From Haliclystus octoradiatus (Eukaryota > Cnidaria > Staurozoa > Stauromedusae > Haliclystidae), in contig OU744453.1 in assembly GCA_916610825.1 (NCBI GenBank), positions 9,213,845 through 9,277,844 on the forward strand: a DNA stretch of 64,000 nucleotides, given 5' to 3'. Shown here piece after piece: positions 10,037 through 19,076 of this stretch. The notes beneath the pieces are model-generated. The model ran no database searches. It was not told where the DNA came from and saw only the letters and a list, made by a program, of their open reading frames with translations. Numbering within the stretch: position 1 is the first letter of the stretch; every line of letters begins with the position of its first letter. Both the position numbers and the translations under genes were made by a program.

Positions 10037-13000
10037 TTATAAATTTAGTTTATTAGTTTTGTTTTTCTTTCTAGTGCTGCGTCTAGGTGGTGAATGTAAT
10101 GATGCACTAGATGTATTTGTTGATGGTTCTTCCTCCTCTGGGGTGGTTGAAGCAGCAGCTGTAGTTGATGTTGATGGACCATAGTACCGGCGGAGTTGAC
10201 GGCGGTTGCGCCAGTAGAGTCGACCAGATTCGGTTTTTAGGCGATAGCTGCGTCCTCGAGGATCAATAGAGACAATTTCTCCAATGCGATCCCAATGTTT
10301 GGTATTCTGATTTTGGATGCGGACAATATCACCAGGAATGAATGGATCAAGGCGGCGAGCATGAAGGTCATGTTGTTGTTTTGCTTTTTCTTTTAGCGTG
10401 CTTGCTTTCTTGTCTGCAATAATAATTAGTTGCTTGATGTCATCAGTGAATTGCGATGGATGAATTGGGATTCGTGACCGAAGAGGTTTGCCAAATAAAC
10501 GCTGGGCTGGACTGATACCATCACTTCTTGGTGTATTACGGTATTCCAATAGAGCTTTGTAGAAGGCTTCTGTGTTGAGGTGTCCATTTGTTGTTACTTT
10601 GGCGACAATATTTTCCATAGCTTTGACAGCAGCTTCTGCATGTCCGTTGGCTTGATGATGGTATGGTGACGACGGGTCGTGAATTATGCCCCAATCTTTG
10701 CAGAATGCTGAAAATGCATGACTTGAAAACTGCGGTCCACCATCAGACGTTAAGCGAATAGGGACACCCATGCTACAGAACCAGCTGGATAGAATATCGA
10801 CGACGGTGTCTGTATCGGTGCTCTTGCCACAGTGTACAACGTGAGGCCAACCAGAGTACTTATCGGTGATGACAAGGAATTCGTGGCCATGGTGTGAGAA
10901 AATGTCTGTTGCAATCGCTTCACCAGGACGAGTTGGTGGTGTGTCTTGAATAAGTGGCTCATGTGAGTTGGATGACAGTCTTTGGGCACATTCTTCGCAT
11001 GACCGAATTCGATTTGTGACTTCGTTGGTCATATTTGGCCAAAAAATACATTGTCGAGCTCGTGCAAGAGTTCGAGTTAGACCAAGATGAGATGTGTGGA
11101 GTTCATTCAGCATAGTCGATCGAAGAGATTTTGGGATAAGAATGCGATCTTGGTAGAGGATGATTGATGATTCCAAGAGTGACAGATCGTGACGTAGTGA
11201 CCAATAGGGGTGAATGCTGATGTCCAGTTTTTCCTTCTGTTGTGGGAAGCCATTAATGATCAGGTCAGCTAGCTTGAGATGTACTGCGTCATTTTCACCT
11301 GCAGATTTGACTTTGTTGAGAGTTGCGTCTGGTGGAAAGTTGGTAGCATCAGTTGATTGAAGACGAGTTTGGATGTGATTTACTTGGAAGCTTGAATCAG
11401 CATCTGTATCAATGTTGACATCGTCTGGACTTGGTTGATCAACTGGATGTCGTGAGAAGCAATCGACGACGGTGTGACTTGTACCAGCACGCCAGATAGC
11501 AGTGAATGAAAATGATGATAACTTTTCTTTGAGGCGAATGATTCTTGCACTTGGAATTTGGTGCAGACGCTTGTCATTGAGGATGGATATTAGTGGCTTG
11601 TGGTCGACAATTAGGTTAAATGATGACCCATGTAAAAACATTTTGCACTTCTGGGTTGCCCAAACGACTGCGGCCAATTCAATTTCAGTAGCAGAGTAGC
11701 GGGACTCTGCATCAGTGACAAAGCGTGAACCACATTGTAGGAGGCGCCAAGTTTTGTCATCTTGTTCGGACCATAGAGCATAGCCAAGTCCTTTAGATTG
11801 TGCAGCATCTGTTTCAAGTCGGAGTTGAGCTTGTGGATTGAAATGAGCAAGGATGCGTGGACTAGTTAGTTCATTGATGAGGCCTTTGAATGCATCTTGG
11901 TGGAGTTGATTCCAATAGAAAGATGTTGAAGGTGACAGTAGAGCTCGTAGTGGTGTTGCCAGTTGTGAAATTTCAGATGAAAATGATTCAAACTGTTGTA
12001 CCAGACCAAGGAAAGAGCGTAGTTGCGTCAATGATGTTGGTTGTGGAAATTCTGTCAATGCAGTAACCAGGCGAGGATTTAACGTGTAACCAGTTGAAGT
12101 AATAACATACCCACACCATTCAGCAGATGATTGAGCAAAATGAAATTTCTTTTTATTCAAGGTGATACCATTATCAGAGCATCTCTTTAAGACGTCTTTG
12201 ACTCGTTTGATGTGTGTGTCATAGTCTTTGTCGTAGATGATGACGTCTTCCACCACTTTCTGTAGGTTGTCAATGCCAGCCAATGCTTCATCTCCACGTC
12301 GGTTGTGCTCATCGCCAGCGCTGATAAGACCCATGACATTCCTTCTAAAGCGGTAACAGCCCCAGGGTGTGATGAATGTAGTGAGCGGTCTTGATTCAGT
12401 AGCCAGAGGTACTTGCCAGTAGCCATGACGGGCGTCCAAGGTAGTGAAGTATTTCATTCCAGGCGGGATGTTGGCGATCAGATCTCGTGGTGTGCGTGAT
12501 GGATAACCAGGTCTTTTGACAAACCGATTTAGTGATGTGAGATCAACTGTGATTCTTGGCTCTGTAGAGTTCTTCTTTGGAACGACAACCATAGGGTGAA
12601 TCCATTGTGGTGATTCGTTCAAAGGAACTTTTTCTATGATGTCCTTTGTGATCATCGAATCTAGTTGTGCTTGTACCAATTTCTGCCACTTAAACGGTAT
12701 ATTATACGCTTTGTATTGGCGAGTAGGTGTGGCGTCTTCGGTCAGCTCTATCTTCATTGCAGGGCCATCCATTTTCCGTAGTGGTCCTGTGTCAGTGAAA
12801 ACAGAAGAGAATTCCTTTATAAGTTGTGTGGCGTCATCGTTGGAAGATTGCTGTGTTGGTAGATTGATGTGATGAGCTTCTTGGTCAGTGCTTGCCAATA
12901 GAGACACAGTGTTGACAGGAGTAGCTGCTGATAAGTCTGGCCAGTTTTCAGGAATAAGACCCAACGCAATGCATCCTTTTTTGCTTAGTAATGGTGCATT

Positions 13001-14389
13001 GACAGCGTCCACCACATGAATGTCAGCAGTGTATTGATTGTTGTTAAGTTTGATTGTCAGAGAACAGCGACCAAGTGTTGATAGAGGTGTTGAATTAGCT
13101 GTAAATAGTTGATCAGTAGCTGGCTTCAACTTTAATAAAAGGTCACAGTTTAATGCCTTTAAATGTTGAACACTTAGGACGTCACATGCAGCACCAGTGT
13201 CAGGTAGCCAATGAAGGTATGAGGGTCCATGTTCATGTGTAGTTAGTAGCTTGATTGTATCAGTTGTATTTGACAATGCATTAAGATATACATGGTTAGT
13301 ATTTGGTTGATGTGATGATCTTTTTTTTGCTTTGCAAACTGATTGATAGTGTCCTAACTTGTCACAAAATCCACATATAGCTTCTTTTGCTGGGCATTCG
13401 GCTCTTGAATGCTTTTGCTTGCCACAAAAATAACATTTAGGTGTATGTTCATTAGAGCTGTTGTTGTCTTGACGACCAGTATTTGATTTTTCTGATTTCT
13501 TGTAAGGCTTCTTGCTTTTGATTGCTGAGACATTAATTGTTGAAGAGGTTGCTAACTTGTCTTGTGTTGTCTTACTTGCCTCGTGAGATGTACAAATGTC
13601 TAATGTTTTCTTTAATGTAAGCGTAGAAAATTTTTCTGCCAGGACTTTTTGTTGCGTGTCAACATCGCGGAGGCCACATATTAGACGGTCCCGCAGTCTT
13701 TCGTCCCGCATGTTTTGTGATATTCCTGTGTCTGCGTGACATGTTTCGCATGTTAACTCAGGGGAAAACCCACAGCTTTCATCAAGCGTGCGTAGAACGG
13801 CGTAGTATTGATCTATCGTCTCATCAGGAAGTTGGTCCCTGTTGTGAAATTCTTTTCGATCAAGCAGTGGATTTCGTTTATCTCGAAGATAATGACTAAA
13901 TTTGACTATTATTGCGTCTGTATCATCGATATCGTTGACCAAGATTACTTTGGCTGTCCACAACTTTGACCAATCGTCGTGAATTGCAGATCTTAGTATG
14001 CCTCTTCGAGCAGCGAGATTGCAGTCTGTTGACAAACGTGTCGCAGCAGCGTAACCTGAAAATCGTTCTTCCCAATCACGAAAATCGGCAATAGTTATCT
14101 TCGAAGGACTTTTTAATGTTGGTATGTCCATTCTTTTGGCTGAACCCGAGTGAGATTCGTTATTTCTGTGTTTTGAAGTTGCTTTAGCGACGGATTGCAG
14201 AGCGGCGGTAAAAGCTTGTTGTTGTTGCTGTAAAATGGCGTTAAACCATGGCGGAATATCTCCTGAAGGTAGATTAATAGAAGATGCCAAAGGTATTATT
14301 GGATCGTGAGAATCAGAATTATCAGAGAATTCTTCATCACCAGCAGTGCTTGTGGAAGCTTTTTCATTCTGACGTGTCTCCATTGGCAT
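10037..14389 (-). CDS. Ty3/gypsy gag-pol polyprotein (1450 aa)
   Basis: A single fused gag-pol frame, with order PR-RT-RH-IN typical of Ty3/gypsy. Residues 1-300: Gag-like, with DWEERFSGYA and Gln-rich stretches. Two CCHC knuckles: C319, C322, H327, C332 and C339, C342, H347, C352. Protease: DTGA at 397-400. Reverse transcriptase: about 560-790, with the first catalytic Asp at 652 (TTLDARHGYW) and an unusual VED at 713-715 where V/YxDD is expected. RNase H: D861, E904 region, D929 and D976. Integrase: zinc-binding H1098, H1101, C1131, C1134, catalytic D1162, D1216 and E1252 with exactly 35 residues between the last two. C-terminal GPY-like module: about 1340-1400. Basic tail. The RT style (GDEHNRRGDEAL, IIYDKDY) is that of K02A2.6-like animal elements. 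No env. The start is the ATG 126 bases inside the 5' LTR. Confidence 0.96.
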   Translation of the reverse strand: MPMETRQNEKASTSTAGDEEFSDNSDSHDPIIPLASSINLPSGDIPPWFNAILQQQQQAFTAALQSVAKATSKHRNNESHSGSAKRMDIPTLKSPSKITIADFRDWEERFSGYAAATRLSTDCNLAARRGILRSAIHDDWSKLWTAKVILVNDIDDTDAIIVKFSHYLRDKRNPLLDRKEFHNRDQLPDETIDQYYAVLRTLDESCGFSPELTCETCHADTGISQNMRDERLRDRLICGLRDVDTQQKVLAEKFSTLTLKKTLDICTSHEASKTTQDKLATSSTINVSAIKSKKPYKKSEKSNTGRQDNNSSNEHTPKCYFCGKQKHSRAECPAKEAICGFCDKLGHYQSVCKAKKRSSHQPNTNHVYLNALSNTTDTIKLLTTHEHGPSYLHWLPDTGAACDVLSVQHLKALNCDLLLKLKPATDQLFTANSTPLSTLGRCSLTIKLNNNQYTADIHVVDAVNAPLLSKKGCIALGLIPENWPDLSAATPVNTVSLLASTDQEAHHINLPTQQSSNDDATQLIKEFSSVFTDTGPLRKMDGPAMKIELTEDATPTRQYKAYNIPFKWQKLVQAQLDSMITKDIIEKVPLNESPQWIHPMVVVPKKNSTEPRITVDLTSLNRFVKRPGYPSRTPRDLIANIPPGMKYFTTLDARHGYWQVPLATESRPLTTFITPWGCYRFRRNVMGLISAGDEHNRRGDEALAGIDNLQKVVEDVIIYDKDYDTHIKRVKDVLKRCSDNGITLNKKKFHFAQSSAEWCGYVITSTGYTLNPRLVTALTEFPQPTSLTQLRSFLGLVQQFESFSSEISQLATPLRALLSPSTSFYWNQLHQDAFKGLINELTSPRILAHFNPQAQLRLETDAAQSKGLGYALWSEQDDKTWRLLQCGSRFVTDAESRYSATEIELAAVVWATQKCKMFLHGSSFNLIVDHKPLISILNDKRLHQIPSARIIRLKEKLSSFSFTAIWRAGTSHTVVDCFSRHPVDQPSPDDVNIDTDADSSFQVNHIQTRLQSTDATNFPPDATLNKVKSAGENDAVHLKLADLIINGFPQQKEKLDISIHPYWSLRHDLSLLESSIILYQDRILIPKSLRSTMLNELHTSHLGLTRTLARARQCIFWPNMTNEVTNRIRSCEECAQRLSSNSHEPLIQDTPPTRPGEAIATDIFSHHGHEFLVITDKYSGWPHVVHCGKSTDTDTVVDILSSWFCSMGVPIRLTSDGGPQFSSHAFSAFCKDWGIIHDPSSPYHHQANGHAEAAVKAMENIVAKVTTNGHLNTEAFYKALLEYRNTPRSDGISPAQRLFGKPLRSRIPIHPSQFTDDIKQLIIIADKKASTLKEKAKQQHDLHARRLDPFIPGDIVRIQNQNTKHWDRIGEIVSIDPRGRSYRLKTESGRLYWRNRRQLRRYYGPSTSTTAAASTTPEEEEPSTNTSSASLHSPPRRSTRKKNKTNKLNL

Positions 14390-14503
14390 AATGTAAACAA
14401 CACGAACAGTAAGATGAATGAAAAATATGAACCAATAAATATACCAAACGAAGACGAAGGTATAAATAACAAATCAACAATAACAATCCCAAAGTTCGAA
14501 TAA

Positions 14504-14514
14504 TCGCAGCGCCA
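14504..14514 (-). promoter_or_regulatory. Candidate primer binding site of the gypsy element
   Basis: TGGCGCTGCGA lies immediately inside the 5' LTR with no gap. TGG pairs with the CCA end of a tRNA, as expected for minus-strand priming. The primer tRNA was not identified. Confidence 0.65.
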
Positions 14515-14671
14515 TGTAGTATTATGTGAATAAGCTAGAACTTGAGACGAGAGAATAAACGTTGTTGATCACAGAACAGTATATTAGAATCTAAACTAAA
14601 ACTATAAATGACACGATTATGTTTACAGGAAGTATATCAATATTGTAATGTAAATAAGTTGTAATAGCACA
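14515..14671 (-). repeat. 5' LTR of the Ty3/gypsy element (157 bp)
   Basis: Identical by eye to 9834-9990. On the minus strand it starts TGTGCTATTAC and ends TACTACA and would hold the element promoter, although I can define no TATA box with confidence. Confidence 0.95.
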
Positions 14672-14676
14672 TCTCC
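14672..14676. repeat. Target site duplication TCTCC (right) of the gypsy element
   Basis: Exact repeat of 9829-9833. Confidence 0.93.
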
Positions 14677-14959
14677 AACAGCCAGTTGTTGTGGCAACTC
14701 ATTTTGCTTTTCTCGTAGATTCTTTAACAGCGGCCATGACAGCAGATTTCCTTTTCGCGAGGTTGTTTGTTACTGTGTAACGTGATGGAACATCTGCGGA
14801 TTGCTGTAAAGACGCCAGTAAGCTGATAAAACTAGGATTTTCAGCGATCGTCAAGCTTTTTACCACACACTTTAATATTAATTCGTTTAATGTTGAATTT
14901 CTGATTTTTCTTGAAGGACCAAAATTGAACTTTGTTTGCTTTTTGTGGGCAAGAATCAA
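14677..14959 (-). pseudogene. hAT transposase remnant, upstream half
   Basis: A minus-strand frame with ENPSFISLLASLQQS, then VPSRYTVTNNLAKRKSAVMA. This is the hAT block that follows the BED finger (FxxLL..L.....PSRxTxxxxL). The matching downstream blocks lie at 9290-9828, beyond the gypsy insertion. No BED finger was recognised further upstream, so the N-terminus is lost or too diverged. Confidence 0.7.
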
Positions 14960-15859
14960 CGAATTTCTTGTACAAGTTAAATCATTGAATTGATTAAGAT
15001 GTGAAGAATGAGTATTCTGAAGTGAAAATTAGAGTAGTTTTGTTACAATTTCATATAATTAATTGTTTATCCATAGTGAAAAGTTCAAAATAGACAGACG
15101 CCTATCATCGACTACTGGCGGAGTCAAACATTACGATATTGGAAACATAGCGATAGAATCAGAACTGATAATGTTAGCTTAAAATAAATCAATTTGCTTT
15201 TAAGTACTGTATATATTTATCTTGAACTTATATCATATAATTGTATTGCGAACTGTGCTTACCCTGACTTGCTTTCTCAAGTTTGAATACGATATTTCGA
15301 ACGTAGACAATATCTTCTTTACTGGCAAGCAAAACATGAATTGGAATTTGAGATTTTGACCACATTCTGCAATAAATATAGACAGGCCATCGAAATCCGG
15401 CCAAGAATTTACAACGACTTCATTTTCGATTTAAAATAATTATTCCATAATTGTTAACTTTTACAAAAGCAGAGTAAAGCAAAGGATTTTCTCAATCTGT
15501 AATTGTCTGCGCTGCACATGATATACTAACACAGAAAAACTTTATTTTATGTGCAGAAGGAAGCCAGAACACATTAAATATTACAAATTACAAATACTCA
15601 GCCAAATTTCAAAATCCGAAATTATCCATAAAAATGCACTTAATGTCAGCAAGTAGGTCTGTGACTTTCGTGGCAGTCTATCAAAATACCAAGCGTTCTT
15701 TGAAAATAGAATTTTATAAGTAAAAAAAAGATGTGAAAAGTGAGCCTCATAGTGCTTCTTGTTATCAAATTTTCAAGAATAGGAGCATCAACATTCTTTT
15801 AAAATGGTATAAAATTCTACAATAAATCGCAATAACAATTCGATATAGATATAATTATG
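14960..15859. other. AT-rich spacer, possibly hAT flank
   Basis: No coding sequence or paired repeat recognised. It could include the decayed 5' part of the hAT element on the minus strand. Confidence 0.3.
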
Positions 15860-16142
15860 TTAAGCCCCGGCCAATTGAAGCCAATATTTTCACAACATTT
15901 GATAAAATTTTGCATCAATGTTGTGAAAATGCTGGCTTCATTTGATCACCACAGCCAGCATTTTTCCAGCAATTTTACAACATCGCGATCGATATTGTGA
16001 AAACGCTGGCAAAATTCTGGCTGAGGTGGCCAAATGGAGTCAGCATTTGCACAACATTAATTGCCGGTGCTGGCTAAATGCTGGCAAAATACTGGCTGGG
16101 GTGACCAAATGGAGCCAGCATTTTCCCAACAACCAGAGCCGG
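15860..16142. mobile_element. Modular MITE, family A, copy 2
   Basis: Left terminus TTAAGCCCCGGCCAATTGAA, then alternating modules TTTTCACAACAT, ATGTTGTGAAAATGCTGGC, GGTGGCCAAATGGAG and GCCAGCATTTTCC. Modules appear in both orientations, so single strands could fold extensively. The right side fades at GAGCCGG near 16142. Non-coding. Confidence 0.7.
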
Positions 16143-16394
16143 AAAGAAATTTCTAAATGGAGAAATCGTCTTCGGTGTCATTAGATTACAATTATATTTA
16201 TTTAAATTGTTCTTGTTCAATAATATCTTTCTTTCTTTTTGGTTGTCCTTCTTTGCTCTGCTTTGTGGAAAATTTCAAGTTAAACCTCACTACAATTTAA
16301 TAATCAGTCTCTGAATCGTATGTACTTTCTTTGTCATTTTCAAAAGTATATGAATGTCGTAGTTATGTTTTCCAGCGCTTAAATATTATAATCA

Positions 16395-16985
16395 CTTGAA
16401 GGGGCATTATTGACCGGCGATAATTATTTTGAAAAAACATACTTTTTTTTCAAAACCTCATTTTCAATCACCAGTTGTGACATTACCAACTCTTGTTTGA
16501 GATTTCATCCGGTAACTGGAATATATCACGAGGAGTGTTTCAATGGCAGAAAAACTGCAAAGAAGTGTTTTACGATTTGCTAATACCGTTTACCAAAGAT
16601 GTAATATGGAATAAAGCATTTTGTTGAAAGAAAGCATAATGTAGATAATTGTGCGCATTTGATACTGTTTTTTTGTTTACAAACCAATGAATGTGATATT
16701 TCTTCCAAAGAAGAAACATTTCGAATCTACCTTCATTTTGACAACATCAAATCAACGGCTTATATTTCTGTATTTCAATTACACTGACATTAATGAACCT
16801 CGATCGAAACAAAATAAACATCATATGTGATTTTTGGGTGTTCGGATAATTGGAAGATTCGTTTCAGAATTCACGGCTCAACTATCGTCAACTCACTGAA
16901 TTAACATGACGTAAATAAAAAAGCTACGAGATCAGATTTCAGAAAATTCCATACAAAGGCTGCCGGTCTTGTTTGACCCTTTAAG
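16395..16985. mobile_element. MITE with TTAAAGGG/GACCGGC termini, copy 1 (with internal extra sequence)
   Basis: Left end CTTGAAGGGGCATTATTGAC then CGGC; right end GCCGGTCTTGTTTGACCCTT then TAAG: an inverted pair. Internal words TCAAAACCTCATTTT, CAGTTGTGACAT and AACTCACT also occur in the shorter copy at 35229-35494, which defines the family. This copy is about 300 bp longer in the middle. Confidence 0.65.
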
Positions 16986-17184
16986 AATTTCGAATAAATA
17001 GCTAAAACTGCCACATAAATGACAAACTATATTATTTGAATCTTTCGACTCTATGAAATGATAAATCAAAATTTTCATGGCAAGACTTTCGAGCCAAAGT
17101 GCTGTCATTACGTGACCAACTAAATCATTACGTAATCATTGACCAATAGCAGAGACGTTTTTTCATTCTTTGAAATTCGATATT

Positions 17185-17505
17185 TCAAATGTTGTGAAAA
17201 TGCTTGCTGGGGTGGCCAAATGAAGCCAGCATTTTCACAACATCGAAGAGAACAATGGAATGTTGGGCAATTTTTCGATCATCTTCAAAGTACCAGCCAA
17301 CAAAACCCAACACCGATATTTGTTGAAATTTGTTGGCTGGGGTGGCCAAAAATGACGCCAACATTTTGCCAGCATTTAATAAAAATTTCGTTCAATGTTG
17401 TGGAGATGATGGCAAAATGCTGGCTGGGGTGGCCAAATAAAGCCAGCATTTTCACAACATCGATGTTGTGAAAAAGCTGGCAAAATTTTGGCTTCACTTA
17501 GGATG
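17185..17505. mobile_element. Modular MITE, family A, copy 3
   Basis: Contains GCTGGGGTGGCCAAATGAAG, GCTGGGGTGGCCAAAAATGA and GCTGGGGTGGCCAAATAAAG as three direct module starts, with GCATTTTCACAACATCGATG then TTGTGAAAA as a near-perfect hairpin near 17446-17474. Ends at TTTTGGCTTCACTTAGG. Short open frames here are accidental. Confidence 0.65.
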
Positions 17506-19024
17506 GACTTAATTATTATTTATCACAAATCATACGCTCAATTCAATTTAACTTTGTTAAATTAGATACACTTGAATTTAACTTTATTAAATGTTGATCA
17601 ACGATGAGAACAATACACTGCTATTTTATTCTCGAAACTGTAGTAACATAATGTGTCTTATTCTTATAGCAAATCAACAAAATGAAATTTTAATTTTAAT
17701 CGATGTTCACAATTCCTTCGTTAATTATGGTTGTAACATTTGAAAATAAAAGCCTGCCCGCTCATAACCAAATGATTCATATTTTTATATTATGTAATAA
17801 TCATAAAAATGATTTTGTGCAATGCCTTGATTAGTTCTGAACTCTGTAATTTTAGACTGTAGACTGATAATCTCCTCGAACTTTTGATAATTTTTCGCAT
17901 TAGTTGAATGCCAATGTCATCTTGAAATTTCTTGCTAGTTCATTAATTTTTATGCACAGCGATATATTGTTGATTTCAAAACAGATCGTTGTATCAGTGT
18001 TTTCACAATTCTATATAAAAATAGCCTTTTTAAAAGTGAAATGTTTATATTTCGATTTTAAGAAAAATAATAACCGGCATTTGGTTCATTAATAAATTAA
18101 GAACCTAAAGTCTGTTTAATTTTCAAAACGTTTGTGCCGCACTCTATAGATTACTGATATCACCATCACATGAATATCATTCTCTACGTTCCTTTGATTT
18201 CAAAACATATTTTGAAGTTTGGCCTAGTTATTCTGGTAATTCAATGAAATTCAGTATTTCACATGATTTTTATTATCATAAAACATATTCAGTTTCAAGT
18301 TTCACTCAAGTTAAAACCATTTGCACGGAGCTTTTAAATTCAAAGCGAAATATTTTTGTTCTGGAGATTTCAATTTGAATTCGATTTGGCTGCCCGCTAG
18401 ATTATCAATCTTTGAAATTTTCATAATCTCTTGTTTGTTAATACAATGATATCAAATAAAATGTCGGATGAAGTATATTATTTTAAAACAACGTCACAGA
18501 CTCATAATTTCCATACAACAAATTTGTTACTACATATGGTTATCTCGACAAAAATGTTTGCATAATTTTCCGACAACGGATTATCTGTATTATTTCGCCA
18601 GTAAGACACACATAAGTTGCGGAAAGACACAGAAATATCGAAATACAGTATAGAAATATAGTCATGTACAAACAGACAGTATTATTAATATACGAAGGTT
18701 TTGGATTTTGTTATCTTTCTAAATCCGAAAGAATCACAGTCAGATAGTATTATTGGAACTCACACAATACGCCGTCGGCTGATTAATGTTTTGACTTCAA
18801 CTTTTCCGTTCTGGACAGACTGTGAACAGATGCTCCATTATTTATTTGGCATTTAATGGCATGAGATGGATATCATAACAGTATCCAAAATAGATTGACT
18901 ATGATGACTTTTTATTTGCATGAAAGATTGATAATAATAATACTAATAAATTTTATGTGTATGCATATATTTACAGAAGGAGCTGAAAATTTCTGTTGTT
19001 AATCAAAGTTTTATTCCCTTTAGG
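17506..19024. other. AT-rich intergenic stretch
   Basis: No gene recognised. The words GACTTCAACTTTT and CGTTCTGGACAGACTGT near 18792 recur near 19361, showing a short dispersed repeat. Confidence 0.35.
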
Positions 19025-19076
19025 ATGTTTTTATCTTTATTAATTGTAATTATTGTGAGCTGTGTCGTGATACAAG
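19025..19076 (+). CDS. Possible signal-peptide first exon of an unknown gene
   Basis: ATG at 19025 opens a hydrophobic run (MFLSLLIVIIVSCVVIQ) that ends one base into the next codon at a good donor, GTATGT at 19077. This looks like an exon encoding a signal peptide or membrane anchor. No following exon could be matched, so it may be chance. Confidence 0.25.

Larger units (their letters stand above)
9834..14671 (-). mobile_element. Complete Ty3/gypsy LTR retrotransposon (4838 bp), inserted in a hAT relic
   Basis: Two identical 157-bp LTRs flank one uninterrupted 1450-codon gag-pol frame, with a perfect TCTCC duplication outside. Next to the 5' LTR, 14514-14504 (minus) reads TGGCGCTGCGA, a TGG-starting candidate primer binding site whose tRNA I could not name. 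Just before the 3' LTR the minus strand reads AGAAAGGGCA, a short polypurine tract. Identical LTRs and an intact frame indicate recent insertion. The element is clearly less AT-rich than its surroundings. Confidence 0.95.

Noticed and set aside
10750-14503. Several 60-80 codon frames on both strands inside the gypsy element
   Set aside because: They overlap the 1450-codon gag-pol frame and are its shadows.
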